A stretch of 64,000 nt of DNA from Trebonia sp963734665 (GCA_963734665.1 CAVTIR010000016.1:124001-188000), one strand, 5' to 3'; shown: positions 33,652 to 42,744, counted from the first letter of the stretch. Numbers and translations: made by a program. Notes: a model not told the origin generated them from the sequence alone.

Positions 33652-34482
33652 TTAGTCACGGTGGCTTGCATAGGCCGTTATGAGGTCACGTAGCGCTTTG
33701 TGTACGAGCGCGCGGAAGTCGTCAAAGCCGCGCAGCTTCGCGCCGGTGGCCTCATCCATGTAGAGCCGGCGGTTGATTTCGATCATCACGCCATGAACGC
33801 GCATGTCGGTTCCGTAGAACTGAGCCGGAACCATGGCGCCGCTGAACGGGCGGTTTACCTCGACGCGAAGGCCGCATCGGGCAAAGACATCCACCGCCTC
33901 CCGGGCAAGCCAGTGCGGGGTGTGCCGTGAATCGCTTCCGATGCAGATGTCAGGGCGCTGCGGCGTCTGATCCAGATCGCACGGCAGCGGCCGGGAAGGA
34001 AAGCTGTGGCCATCGACAAGCAGGCACTTCCCCCTGGCCGCGAGGGCACTGTCGACGGCTCGCGTCAGGTTGCGGTGGTGCGGCTCATAAAAGCGGGCCA
34101 GCAGTTGTTCGCGCTCAGGGACCGATATCGCATCGCGCAAGGCGAGCCCATCGGATGTGCGCATGTACGTTGCACCCATTCCTTTTGCCGCCATCGGCTC
34201 GCCCTCGTCATCGAGAAACCGCTCGGGGTCAACGACTAGCCGGCTGACTGGAAAGCAGATTGTCGCGTCCGGGGCGGCGAGGCCGCGGTACAACTCGTCT
34301 GTGTACCGGTCGGTCATGCGCAACTGCTCATGCTCGAGTTCGCGGCCACGCACGACAAACGTTTCCCGGACGTCCGGCGGGATCGCCAGGGATGCGTGGG
34401 GGATGTGAACAACCACGAGGCGGCCGAGGCCTTCGGTCTCCTGCACGTCAGCCCCCACTAGCCCCGTATACATCACCAGCAA
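33652..34482 (-). CDS. N-formylglutamate amidohydrolase family protein
   Basis: 276 residues. VVVHIPHASLAIPPDVRE (metal ligand region), DRYTDELY, a CLLVDGHSFPS stretch with His, PDICIGSD, and EINRRLYMDE are HutG-family motifs. It removes formyl or related groups from N-acyl amino acids. No hut genes lie nearby. The start is uncertain; the ATG at 34482 gives a short extra leader. Confidence 0.87.
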   Translation of the reverse strand: MLVMYTGLVGADVQETEGLGRLVVVHIPHASLAIPPDVRETFVVRGRELEHEQLRMTDRYTDELYRGLAAPDATICFPVSRLVVDPERFLDDEGEPMAAKGMGATYMRTSDGLALRDAISVPEREQLLARFYEPHHRNLTRAVDSALAARGKCLLVDGHSFPSRPLPCDLDQTPQRPDICIGSDSRHTPHWLAREAVDVFARCGLRVEVNRPFSGAMVPAQFYGTDMRVHGVMIEINRRLYMDEATGAKLRGFDDFRALVHKALRDLITAYASHRD

Positions 34483-34575
34483 TAAGCGGCAACTATCTCA
34501 CATCCGTCATTTTCCGGTCAAACTACCAAGCAACGCCCATACGGCTAAGAACGGTCGATGCTGGAGCCCGTCGCC

Positions 34576-35172
34576 TCAGGACGGCGGCTGTCCGGTGGCC
34601 GGCGGATCTGCCTGCGGTATCGCGAGGAAGCGGATGGCCATCGGGCGCGCGTCCGGTGGCGCGAGTGCCTCGGAGTGGCCGTGCTTCCGCAGCAGGTCAA
34701 GGTACTCCGCGTAGAACGCGTGCACCCCTTCCTTTGTCATCCAGGTCCCGGTGCGCTGCGCCTGGACCCAGCCGTCGGGGCCGTCATATTCGGCCAGTGC
34801 CCTGATGTACAGATCGATGTCGGCGCTGAGCCGCTGGCTGTTCCACTCCGCCAGTGCGCTGTCCTCCTCTGGAGTGCGCTCTGTAGGCCCGGCCATCACG
34901 TGGTCGATCGGCAGCAGGCGCCACCAGCGCTCGCGGCCACCCGAGCGCTCCGGGATCTCCTCAATGAGGTGCTGCCCCGCGAGCTTTCGCAGGTGGTAGC
35001 TCGTCGTGCCGGTTGACTCGCCGAGTGCCCTGGCGACGCTGGTGGAGTTCGCCTCCCGGCGCTGCCCGATGTAGTCGAGGATCCGCCGCCGGACGGGGTT
35101 CGTGAGTGTCTTGTACAGCTCCGCGCGCTCCGCGCTGGTGCTGGGCATGGGCTGGCGTGCTGACGGTGCCAT
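34576..35172 (-). CDS. ArsR-type winged-helix transcriptional regulator
   Basis: 198 residues from the ATG at 35172. HTH LYKTLTNPVRRRILDYIGQRREANSTSVARALGESTGTTSYHLRKLAGQHLIEEI, followed by a longer helical C-terminus with WWRLLPIDHVM. It is divergent from a membrane-protein/methyltransferase pair, with TTTGCA-type repeats between. No metal-binding Cys pair is seen, so the signal is probably not a metal. Confidence 0.88.
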   Translation of the reverse strand: MAPSARQPMPSTSAERAELYKTLTNPVRRRILDYIGQRREANSTSVARALGESTGTTSYHLRKLAGQHLIEEIPERSGGRERWWRLLPIDHVMAGPTERTPEEDSALAEWNSQRLSADIDLYIRALAEYDGPDGWVQAQRTGTWMTKEGVHAFYAEYLDLLRKHGHSEALAPPDARPMAIRFLAIPQADPPATGQPPS

Positions 35173-35210
35173 GGCCACAGCATACCGCAGAAATGGTTTG
35201 CAAAATCTAT

Positions 35211-35229
35211 TTGCAGAGTTTCTCTGCAA
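35211..35229. promoter_or_regulatory. Palindromic operator upstream of the ArsR-like gene
   Basis: TTGCAGA-GTTTC-TCTGCAA is a perfect 7-bp inverted repeat. A further TTTGCA lies at 35198. The position between the divergent genes fits autoregulation. Confidence 0.5.
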
Positions 35230-35292
35230 TGTCGTATCGTCGGTTCCGGCGCGTCCCCATGACGTGTCCGGAACTGAGAGGAGGGCAGCCCC

Positions 35293-35730
35293 ATGCTGCT
35301 CGGAACAGCCCCGGACGAGGCAACCAGGCCCGCGTTTCGGTGGCTGGTGAGCCTAATCGCGGTCTCCGCCGCGGTCTTGGTCCCGTGGGCCGCATACCTG
35401 GCGTTGAGCCTCCCGGCAAGCGTCAGCGCGCGGCACTGGCCGCTAGCGTGGACCGGTCTGGACGTGGTGATGGCCGCTGGCCTCGCGGCGACCGCGTGGC
35501 TCGCCGTCCGGCGCGACCGGCGGATGGCCTTCCCGGCCGTCTCAACCGCGACTCTCTTGCTCGTCGATGCGTGGTTCGATGTCTGCACGGCACCAGCCGG
35601 AGGCCCCCTGGCGATGGCGCTTGCTGACATGTGCGTCGAGGTCGCAGAGGCCGCCGGGTGCCTGGCGCTCACAATTGCCGTCTGGCGCACCTTCTCCTGC
35701 GGAGAAGTGCCGCAAGGAGATGCTCGGTGA
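35293..35730 (+). CDS. Four-helix membrane protein of unknown function
   Basis: 145 residues with four hydrophobic helices: WLVSLIAVSAAVLVPWAAYL, LDVVMAAGLAATAWLAV, MAFPAVSTATLLLVDAWF, and the C-terminal VAEAAGCLALTIAVW. The VDAWFDVCTAP motif between helices 3 and 4 is conserved-looking. Its stop overlaps the methyltransferase start (GTGA), so the two are made together. Confidence 0.72.
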   Translation: MLLGTAPDEATRPAFRWLVSLIAVSAAVLVPWAAYLALSLPASVSARHWPLAWTGLDVVMAAGLAATAWLAVRRDRRMAFPAVSTATLLLVDAWFDVCTAPAGGPLAMALADMCVEVAEAAGCLALTIAVWRTFSCGEVPQGDAR

Positions 35731-36356
35731 GCCGGCGTGCTCTCGCCATCGCGGGCGCGTCCGCCGCGGCCGCGGCGGCAACGACAGCCTGGTGGTACAC
35801 GGACTCCGCGCCCTACCCGTACGCGCAGCGCCGGATCCTCGACCTGCCGCTGCCGTTCCTTACCAACCGGCGGCTCGACGCGCTCCTCGGGATACGGCCA
35901 GGAGAGCGGGTGCTGGAGATAGGCCCCGGTACCGGGCTGCAGGCGCTGCACGTCGCGGGCCTCCTGGGCGGCGAAGGCCGCCTCGACATCATCGACATCC
36001 AGGACGAGATGCTGGACCACGTGATGAGCCGTGCGAGAGCGGAGGGCATCACCTCAATCGCCGCGGCGAAGGCGGACGCGCGCCAACTCCCGTTCCCCAG
36101 CGCCACCTTCGATGCCGCCTACCTGGTGACGGTGCTCGGCGAGATTCCCGACTCGGCAGCGGCGGTGCGCGAACTGCGGCGTGTCCTCAAGCCAACCGGG
36201 CGACTCGTCGTCGGGGAGTTCCTTGACCGCCACTACGTGCCGATCGTGAACCTGCTCAGATATGGCAACGCGGCCGGGCTTGAGCTGACCGGGCGGCTCG
36301 GCCCGCCGCTCGCCTACTTCGCCCGCCTGCGGCCCGATTGCTCGCTGGCTCGATGA
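35727..36356 (+). CDS. Membrane-anchored class I SAM-dependent methyltransferase
   Basis: 209 residues from the GTG at 35727. An N-terminal hydrophobic anchor (RRALAIAGASAAAAAATTAWW) leads to motif I VLEIGPGTGLQALHVAG, then DIIDIQDEMLDHV, ADARQLPFPSATFDAAYLVTVLGEIPD and LKPTGRLVVGEF. The anchor and the co-translated membrane protein suggest a lipid or quinone substrate. The C-terminus (YFARLRPDCSLAR) is slightly short. Confidence 0.85.
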   Translation: MSRRALAIAGASAAAAAATTAWWYTDSAPYPYAQRRILDLPLPFLTNRRLDALLGIRPGERVLEIGPGTGLQALHVAGLLGGEGRLDIIDIQDEMLDHVMSRARAEGITSIAAAKADARQLPFPSATFDAAYLVTVLGEIPDSAAAVRELRRVLKPTGRLVVGEFLDRHYVPIVNLLRYGNAAGLELTGRLGPPLAYFARLRPDCSLAR

Positions 36357-36388
36357 ACCCGCGCCTTGCTCGTCGCCACCGCAGCCTG

Positions 36389-36500
36389 TCAGTTGGTGTT
36401 TTCCGTTTGCGGCAGCCGGAGCTTGAACAGGATGTTGCCGACGTGCGTGCCGACTGCAGCCTCGGAGATGACGAGCCGCCGGGCGATCGCGGGGTTAGGG
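36389..36500 (-). pseudogene. C-terminal HTH stump of a LuxR-type response regulator
   Basis: The minus strand reads NPAIARRLVISEAAVGTHVG then NILFKLRLPQTENTN and a TGA at 36389-36391. This is the recognition part of a NarL/LuxR HTH (usual form NAAIARRLVVSEAAVGKHI). The receiver and the start of the HTH are gone; the NUDIX gene lies just upstream. Confidence 0.6.
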
Positions 36501-36518
36501 CATGCGACGCCCGCGCCG

Positions 36519-36977
36519 CTACCAGCCGTGCTCGCTGAACCAGCAGCCCGCCTGCGCGTTGGCGATCGCGGCGGTCACGTATTCGAGGGTGTCGCCGGGC
36601 AGGTTCGCGGGCGCGGCCCAGACGAGTTCGGTGCACTTGTGCGGCTCGCGGATGTGGGGCGTGCCGTCCCAGTCGGTGGCAGTGAAGAAGATGTCGACGC
36701 GTGGCTCGGTGGACATCCGGAACATCACCCCGGCGGGCTTGATGGCGGCCGGGGTGATGCCGAGTTCTTCCTTGACCTCGCGGATGATGGATTGGGTGAC
36801 GGTCTCGCCGCGGTCGACGTGGCCGGCGGGGAGGGCGAGCTTTCCGTCGCCGTATCCGGAGCCTGCGCGGCGCATGAGCAGGACGCGGCCGTCGGGGCCG
36901 GTGAGGATGAGGTGGGCGGCGACCGGGTAGCGGTCGTGCTTGGTGTCCAACACGTACTCCTGGTCGCTGCCGGGCAT
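36519..36977 (-). CDS. NUDIX hydrolase
   Basis: 152 residues from the ATG at 36977. The Nudix box GHVDRGETVTQSIIREVKEELGI satisfies G-x5-E-x7-REUxEExGU. Strands AAHLILTGPDGRVLLMRRAG precede it, and a C-terminal TAATDWDGTP-like part follows. Function is probably hydrolysis of a nucleoside diphosphate derivative. Downstream of an RNR fragment in the same direction. Confidence 0.9.
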   Translation of the reverse strand: MPGSDQEYVLDTKHDRYPVAAHLILTGPDGRVLLMRRAGSGYGDGKLALPAGHVDRGETVTQSIIREVKEELGITPAAIKPAGVMFRMSTEPRVDIFFTATDWDGTPHIREPHKCTELVWAAPANLPGDTLEYVTAAIANAQAGCWFSEHGW

Positions 36978-36991
36978 GTGGCTCCTTGGGG

Positions 36992-37330
36992 TCACAGGGC
37001 CTTGGGCTGGGTCGTGCGCGATCCGTCGCGGTACACGGTAATGCCCTTGCAGTCGCGTTCCCATGCTTGCCGGAAGATTGCCAGGATGTCGCTCGGGGCC
37101 GCGGTGGCGGGGAGGTTGATGGTCTTGGCGACGGCCTCGTCGGTGACCTGCTGGACGGCGGTGACCATGGCGAGGTGGCCGGAGGGCGGAATCTGGGTGG
37201 CGGTCGCCAGCAGTGCACGTACCTGGACTGGAACATCCGCGTCGTCCGGGAGCCGTCCGCCGCCCGCCAGGTGGCCAAGGACCTCGGCGTGCTGCCCCGA
37301 CAGGATGGCGCGGGCCTCGGGGGAGACCAC
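36992..37330 (-). pseudogene. C-terminal fragment of adenosylcobalamin-dependent (class II) ribonucleotide reductase
   Basis: The end HLAMVTAVQQVTDEAVAKTI, LPATAAPSDILAIFRQAWER and CKGITVYRDGSRTTQP matches the C-terminus of NrdJ (H.. VSKTINLP ... CKGVTVYRDGSR). The catalytic barrel is absent: only about 110 of 900 residues remain. It could also be a stand-alone small protein using that fold. It lies 14 bp upstream of the NUDIX gene. Confidence 0.65.
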
Positions 37331-37436
37331 GCTGGGCTGCTGGGAGTCGGTGAGCAGGACATTAACTACTTACTGGTGCCTTAGCCCGCCCAGGTCTTGG
37401 CAGGCAGTAATGAGGACAAGTTCATGCGCCGGGGAA

Positions 37437-37973
37437 TCACGCGCTCGGCTTGCCGGTCTTGACCCAGTACCGCCGCATGAGGCCGTGTTCGGTGTGCCGG
37501 ACGTCTTCGAGGACGCCGCCGTGGTGCTCGATCGTCTTCGCCGAAGCGATGTTGCCGCCTTCGCAGACGATCAGCACCCTGTCCAGGCCGAGTTTCCTGG
37601 CCTCGCCGAGCATCCTGCCCAGCGCCCAGGTGGCCAGCCCGCGCCGGCGCGCGGACGGCCGGACGCCGTAGCCGATGTGGCCCAGTTGCATCAGGCGGTC
37701 GTTCAGCTCATGCCGCAGCGCGATCGCGCCGAGCACGCGGTCGTCCTCGACGATCCATCGGTAGGTGCAGTGCACCCGGCCAGCGTCCACCCGTTTCGCT
37801 GGATCGGACTGGGCGGTCAGCCGGGCCACCCAGGCCGCGAACCCGGCCGGCGAGTCCACCTCATCGGACGAACGGAGTCCGAAACCGTCCTCGTGAAGGC
37901 CAGGACCCCACTCGTGATGGGCCTCAAGCCAGGCGGCTTGCAGGCGGACGGTAGGCGCGACCAGTTCGGGCAT
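37437..37973 (-). CDS. GNAT-family N-acetyltransferase
   Basis: 178 residues from the ATG at 37973. Motif A is IGYGVRPSARRRGLATWALGRML (R/Q-x-x-G-x-A form), and VCEGGNIASAKTIEHHGG is motif B with RRYWVKT at the end. This resembles YkkB-type acetyltransferases. The frame extends upstream without support. Substrate unknown. Confidence 0.88.
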   Translation of the reverse strand: MPELVAPTVRLQAAWLEAHHEWGPGLHEDGFGLRSSDEVDSPAGFAAWVARLTAQSDPAKRVDAGRVHCTYRWIVEDDRVLGAIALRHELNDRLMQLGHIGYGVRPSARRRGLATWALGRMLGEARKLGLDRVLIVCEGGNIASAKTIEHHGGVLEDVRHTEHGLMRRYWVKTGKPSA

Positions 37974-38050
37974 GCAACGACGATACCGATCAGGGCCGCG
38001 TACGAGCTGGCAGCAGGTAGGTGAGCCAGGCCGGCAACGCGCAGGCGCGC

Positions 38051-38350
38051 CTACACAGCGGCGGTGGCGACGCGGAGGGCTCCCTCGATGATCACCTCGA
38101 CGTCGCTGCGCAGGGTCGGCTCGAAGTCCACGGCGGCGTGGGCGAGGCGGGGCTCGACGGCATAGAGCCGGCCTACCGGCGGCGCCGGGTGGCTGATCTG
38201 CCATAGGGCGCCGGCGAGGCCCGCGACCATGGAAACGACCTGTCGGCCCTGCCTCGGGGTCAGCGGCTGGAGCATCCTGGCGATCCCCTCCGCCAGTATC
38301 TCGACCTGTTCCAGCGTGGCCAGCACCATGTCACAGGTATGGCTAATCAC
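38051..38350 (-). CDS. Small hypothetical protein
   Basis: 99 residues (or 92 from MVLATLEQ at 38329). A helical N-terminus (LEQVEILAEGIARMLQPLTPRQGRQVVSMVAGLAGALWQI) and a Pro-rich middle. Third positions favour G/C, so it is likely real. No family recognised. Confidence 0.5.
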   Translation of the reverse strand: MISHTCDMVLATLEQVEILAEGIARMLQPLTPRQGRQVVSMVAGLAGALWQISHPAPPVGRLYAVEPRLAHAAVDFEPTLRSDVEVIIEGALRVATAAV

Positions 38351-38352
38351 GG

Positions 38353-38595
38353 GAAGCAGCCGCGGCTTCGGCCGAGCCCGGTGACCCCGACCGCGCCGCC
38401 CAGATCATCCTGACAGTCGCCGGCATGGACGAGCCGCCACTGCGGCTGCTCCTCGGCGCGTCCGCCTACCGCACCGGACAACTCGTCAGCCAGCAGCGCC
38501 TTGCCGACGACCAGAAGTGGCGCCACCTTAGCGAAGCCGCCGACTTCCCCGGCCAGCTCGACACCCGCGGCGGCGACATCGCCCTGCAGAAATAA
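38353..38595 (+). pseudogene. C-terminal fragment of a short-chain dehydrogenase
   Basis: The frame, closed upstream by TAA at 38344-38346, reads EPGDPDRAAQIILTVAGMDEPPLRLLLG, then QKWRHLSEAADF. This matches the conserved tail of oxidoreductases (GDPAKAAxAILxVVxxxxPPLRLLLG). No start or cofactor motif is present. Confidence 0.6.
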
Positions 38596-38922
38596 CGCCA
38601 TCGGTCGGCCTATCCCGGCGGTAAGGCCCACGCTGTCGAGGAGGACCTTCGCGTCGTGATCCGGGGTGCCGGGCTCGCGGCTATATGACAGACGCTGACC
38701 TGCGGCAGGAAGCCGGAATCGTTCGGGATGAGGAAGATGTTCCGCGCTCCCATGTGAGCGGTGATAACACACACCCGAGATCGTCCAGGAGATTCGTGGG
38801 CGGGCCGCGTTCGAACCGGTTCGACTCTGGTGGACTGCTTCAGTGAAAAAAGTCCTTAGCAGAGCTAAACTTGATGCAGTGGAACGGCCTGTTGAGCACA
38901 GTCAGGAGTTCGGGTAGCCACC
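38596..38922 (+). other. Intergenic stretch upstream of the MFS gene
   Basis: No convincing gene is seen. TTAGC-AGA-GCTAA (38856-38868) is a perfect 5-bp inverted repeat in the AT-richer stretch 55-67 bp before the GTG of the transporter gene; it may be the operator or promoter. Confidence 0.4.
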
Positions 38923-40236
38923 GTGTCAGCAATAGATGAGAGCCAGGAGAGCGCCGCGCCCGAGGCTTCGGCCGGAACCGCGCGCGACCGGCGGTTCAGC
39001 ACTGGCCGGATGGTCTCTTCCCTGCGCTACCGCAACTACAGCCTGTTCTTCTTCGGACAGCTTGTCTCGGTGATGGGCACCTGGATGCAGACGGTGGCCC
39101 AGTCCTTCCTCGTCCTTGACCTCACGCACAGCGGAACGGACCTCGGTCTCGTCACGGCGGCCCGATTCCTGCCGATCCTGGTGTTCGGCCCGGCGGGCGG
39201 CCTGTTCGCAGACCGGCGGAACAAGCGGCGAATCCTGTACGTCACGCAGGCGCTGTCCGGTGTGCTCGCCGCGATCTTCGCCATCCTGACCGGAACGCAC
39301 GTCATCCAGATGTGGTCTGTGTACCTGCTGGCGCTGTCGCTCGGCTTCGTGAACGTCTTCGACAACCCGGCCAGGCAGAGCTTCATCTCGGAGATGGTCC
39401 CGCCGGACGATCTCCCGAACGCCGTCACCCTCAATTCGGTGTCCGTGAATCTCGCCCGCGTCTTCGGGGCGGCGGTGGGCGGGGTGCTGGCCGCCGTCCT
39501 TGGCCTAGCGCTGTGCTTCGCGTGCAACGCCATCTCGTTCGGGGCCGTCCTCTTGTCGCTGGCGGCGATGAACGGGGCGCTGCTCTACCCGGCGAAGCCG
39601 GTGAAGAAGAAGCCGGGCCAGATCAGAGCCGGCCTGCGCTACGTCCGCGAGACGCCCGCACTGCTGATCCCGCTCCTGATGATCGCGCTGGTCGGCACCC
39701 TGGCGTGGGAGTTCCAGGTGACGTTGCCGCTGATGGCCAGCGAGGTGTTCGGCGGCGGGGCAGCCTCGTACGGCGTGATGGCGTCGGTCATGGGCGTGGG
39801 GGCGGTCGGCGGGGGGCTGATCTCCGCCGCGCGGTCCCGGCCGAGGGCGCGCTCGCTGTGCGTGGCGGCCATCGGCTGGGGCATCGCGATCACCGCCGCT
39901 GCCGTGGCGCCGACGCTGCCGCTTGAGCTGGTGGCTCTCGTATTCGTGGGCTACGGCAGCATCACGTTCAACTCCTACGCCAAAACTACGCTTCAGCTGG
40001 CAGCCGATCCCGCGATGCGGGGACGGGTCATGGCGCTATGGGGTCTGGCGTGGCTGGGCTCGACCCCGATCGGCGGCCCGCTCGTCGGCTGGGTAGCGCA
40101 GGAAGCAGGTGCCAGGTGGTCCCTGGTGGTGGGCGGGGTGCCGACTCTCATCTGCGGTCTCCTCGCACTGCCCGCGCTCGCCAGCATCGACCGGAAGGCG
40201 GCGGCCCGGGCCGCCGTCCCGTCAGACGGAGCCTAA
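38923..40236 (+). CDS. MFS transporter (EntS/drug-exporter type)
   Basis: 437 residues from a GTG. The N-terminus is cytoplasmic, followed by twelve hydrophobic helices. Motif A GGLFADRRNKRRIL between helices 2 and 3, and NPARQSFISEMVPPDDLPNAVTLNS in the EntS-type loop, place it in the MFS_3 enterobactin-exporter-like group. It is convergent with the TetR gene 2 bp later. Role: export of a small molecule such as a drug or siderophore. Confidence 0.9.
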   Translation: MSAIDESQESAAPEASAGTARDRRFSTGRMVSSLRYRNYSLFFFGQLVSVMGTWMQTVAQSFLVLDLTHSGTDLGLVTAARFLPILVFGPAGGLFADRRNKRRILYVTQALSGVLAAIFAILTGTHVIQMWSVYLLALSLGFVNVFDNPARQSFISEMVPPDDLPNAVTLNSVSVNLARVFGAAVGGVLAAVLGLALCFACNAISFGAVLLSLAAMNGALLYPAKPVKKKPGQIRAGLRYVRETPALLIPLLMIALVGTLAWEFQVTLPLMASEVFGGGAASYGVMASVMGVGAVGGGLISAARSRPRARSLCVAAIGWGIAITAAAVAPTLPLELVALVFVGYGSITFNSYAKTTLQLAADPAMRGRVMALWGLAWLGSTPIGGPLVGWVAQEAGARWSLVVGGVPTLICGLLALPALASIDRKAAARAAVPSDGA

Positions 40237-40238
40237 TG

Positions 40239-40946
40239 TCAGCCGGGCAGCGGGATTTCTCTCGTCCAGGGGCGAGCGGCAAGGACGGCGAGGTGCAGCG
40301 CGACGACGGTGTCTTCTAGTTCCGGCAGTGCCTCGGTCTTGTCGGCGGCGACCCAGGACCGGACCAGTTCCGTGGTCGCGCCGGCCAGCGCCTGGTACGC
40401 CTCGTCGGGAACAGCGGGCCAGTCGGGGTGGCGGATGCGGCCTCGCCGGTGCCACTTCGCGTTGATTTCAGCGAACCGCCATCCGGCATCCTGCAGCCGC
40501 TCAACTGCCACCGGGCCGGCTGCGGGCATGTCAATGTAAAAGACGCGGGAGAAGGCAGGTTCTTCCGCCAGGAAGCGCAGGAATGCCCGGATTCCGGCGC
40601 GCAGGACCTCCTCGTCTGGGGCGTCGGCCGGGACCGCCCGCGAGGCCTCGATGACATGACCAAACAAGAGCTGCCCGCCCCTGCGGGTCGCCGCCAGGAA
40701 GCAGTCTTCCCTGCTGCGGAAATGCAGGTAGAAGGCCGCGCGGGAAACTTTCGCCTGGCGCACGATGTCGGCCACCGTGACGGCGGGGTACCCCTTGTGG
40801 GCGATCGCGGCGACCGCGGCGCGCAGCAGTCGCTCGCGCTGCGACGCCTGGACGGCCGGCGCGGGAAGTCGGCTGCGGCCCCTGGGCAGGCCGGGCTTTC
40901 CCGCGTGCGTTCCGGAGAGGGAGCCCTCTTGCTTGGAGTCGAACAT
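40239..40946 (-). CDS. TetR-family transcriptional regulator
   Basis: 235 residues. HTH REAAVAAIAHKGYPAVTVADIVRQAKVSRAAFYLHFRSREDCFLAA, with a helical ligand-binding C-terminus. Divergent from an MFS transporter at 41042, with a perfect 11-bp palindrome between, so it probably represses that exporter and itself. Confidence 0.92.
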   Translation of the reverse strand: MFDSKQEGSLSGTHAGKPGLPRGRSRLPAPAVQASQRERLLRAAVAAIAHKGYPAVTVADIVRQAKVSRAAFYLHFRSREDCFLAATRRGGQLLFGHVIEASRAVPADAPDEEVLRAGIRAFLRFLAEEPAFSRVFYIDMPAAGPVAVERLQDAGWRFAEINAKWHRRGRIRHPDWPAVPDEAYQALAGATTELVRSWVAADKTEALPELEDTVVALHLAVLAARPWTREIPLPG

Positions 40947-40969
40947 GAGCCTAGAGTAACTGGAAAATT

Positions 40970-40995
40970 CCTAAAGTACGGAATCGTACTTTAGG
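40970..40995. promoter_or_regulatory. TetR operator between regulator and exporter genes
   Basis: CCTAAAGTACG-GAAT-CGTACTTTAGG: perfect 11-bp arms with a 4-bp spacer, 24 bp from the TetR start and 46 bp before the MFS ATG. An unusually strong TetR-type site. Confidence 0.75.
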
Positions 40996-41041
40996 CCGTG
41001 CGCGCGTTCGATGATGACGTGGCGCGGAAAGGGGTTGTGCA

Positions 41042-42730
41042 ATGACAGCTACCGTGAACGGCGCTGCGCCAGCCGGAGCAGTCCAGGGTCTCTGGCGGCG
41101 GCAGATCGATCATTACCCGGATACCCGGCACCGAATGTGGTACCTGGCCATCGTGGTCGCCGTGACGATCATCCTCTATTACCAGTTCTACATCGCGGGT
41201 GCGGTGTCCCCGACCATCATCGCCGACTACGGCATGACGTTTCCGTTTTATGTGTACATAACGGTGGTGGCGAACGCGGTGGGCGCGTTCGGCTCGCTGG
41301 GCGCGGGCCTCGCCGACCGATGGGGCCGGGCGAACCTCGTCGCTTACGGTTTGCTGATAGTGGGCCTGCTCGTCCTCTTCGGCATACCGAATGCCTCGGG
41401 CAAGTGGACGTACGCGGTCCTGTTCGCCGTTATCGGCCTTGTCGAGGGGGTTATCCTCGTCGCCACGCCGGCGCTGATCAGGGACTTCTCTCCGCAGCTC
41501 GGCCGGGCCTCGGCGATGGGCTTCTGGACCCTCGGGCCGGTTGTCGCCAGCCTCCTAGTCGCGGTGGTTTCCAGCAACACGCTTAGCCACTTGGGCGCCT
41601 GGCAGGACCAGTTCATCATCGCTGGTATCGCCGGGATCGTCGTCGGCGTGATCGCCGTGGTGGGGCTGCGGGAGCTGTCGCCGCAGTTGCGTGACCAGCT
41701 CATGGTCTCACACCGGGACCGCGCGCTCATCGAGGCGCGGGCCCGCGGGCTCAATATCGAGGAATCGCTGCGCCACCCGTGGCGGCAGATGCTGCACCTG
41801 GACATCATCGGGTCGGCATTCGCGATCTCCGTGTTCCTGCTTATCTACTACACGGCCGTTGGATTCTTCACCGTTTACTTCACCTTCCTGCACGGCCTCT
41901 CGCTGTCGACCGCCAACAGCATCGGCGACTGGTTCTGGGGATTCGACGCCCTCGCGCTAATCCTGGTCGGGATCCTCTCCGACCGGGTCCGGGTCCGCAA
42001 GCCGTTCATGGTGCTCGGCGGGGTCGGCGCCATCGTAATGACGATCGTCTTCCTCAACCTGGGGGCCAAGACGTCGTATGCGACGTTCGCCGTGGTGATC
42101 AGTATCCTCGCGGTGTTCCTCGCCATCGCTTACGCGCCGTGGATGGCGAGCTTCACCGAGACCGTGGAGAAGCGCAACCCGGCGCTGACCGCGACAGGAC
42201 TGGCCGTGTGGGGATGGATAATCCGCGCGGTGATCGCGATCTCGATCCTGATCCTGCCCTCGGTGATCAGCTCGATGACGCCGCTGGTGACCTACGGCGC
42301 CCAGGCCGCCACCATCCAGGCGACGTACCCCCAGCAGGTGGCCACCCTCGCGGTGATCGACCCGACGACCCTGGCCGCTCTGCACGCTAACCCGGCGGAC
42401 ACAGCAGCGGCGGCGACAGCGGTGGGCGAGATCGCCAAGGCGTTCTCCGTTACCCCGGCCGTCGCGACGTCGCAGCTCCTCGGCCTCGCCAAGCTGCCCG
42501 CGGCGGACCAGGCATTCCTCGCCGAACACGGCACCGCCGTCACGAACGCGGCCGCTGCCGCGCCCGGCCAGTGGAAGGACTGGTGGTGGGTCTGCGTCGG
42601 CGGCGAGATCGTCTTCCTGCCGTTCATCCTGCTGATGGCGGGCCGTTGGAGCCCCCGTAAGGCCCGCGAAGACGCTGCAGAACACGACCGGCTGGTCCAG
42701 GGCGAGCTCGAGGCCCTAGAGCAGTCATAG
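41042..42730 (+). CDS. MFS transporter with a large extracytoplasmic loop before the last helix
   Basis: 562 residues, clearly longer than the usual 400-450. Helices include WYLAIVVAVTIILYYQFYIAG and motif A GAGLADRWGRANLV. Between about residue 420 and 510 a long hydrophilic, Ala/Thr-rich segment (QATYPQQVATLAVIDPTTLA ... FLAEHGTAVTNAAAAA) separates the last two helices. This loop may bind substrate outside the cell. It is probably controlled by the divergent TetR. A strong terminator hairpin follows. Transport direction and substrate are unknown. Confidence 0.9.
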   Translation: MTATVNGAAPAGAVQGLWRRQIDHYPDTRHRMWYLAIVVAVTIILYYQFYIAGAVSPTIIADYGMTFPFYVYITVVANAVGAFGSLGAGLADRWGRANLVAYGLLIVGLLVLFGIPNASGKWTYAVLFAVIGLVEGVILVATPALIRDFSPQLGRASAMGFWTLGPVVASLLVAVVSSNTLSHLGAWQDQFIIAGIAGIVVGVIAVVGLRELSPQLRDQLMVSHRDRALIEARARGLNIEESLRHPWRQMLHLDIIGSAFAISVFLLIYYTAVGFFTVYFTFLHGLSLSTANSIGDWFWGFDALALILVGILSDRVRVRKPFMVLGGVGAIVMTIVFLNLGAKTSYATFAVVISILAVFLAIAYAPWMASFTETVEKRNPALTATGLAVWGWIIRAVIAISILILPSVISSMTPLVTYGAQAATIQATYPQQVATLAVIDPTTLAALHANPADTAAAATAVGEIAKAFSVTPAVATSQLLGLAKLPAADQAFLAEHGTAVTNAAAAAPGQWKDWWWVCVGGEIVFLPFILLMAGRWSPRKAREDAAEHDRLVQGELEALEQS

Positions 42731-42744
42731 CGATCGCCTTACAG

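Noticed and set aside
36366..38024. 552-codon plus-strand open frame
   Set aside because: It runs antisense across a LuxR stump, a NUDIX gene, an RNR fragment and a GNAT gene; no domain is visible in it.
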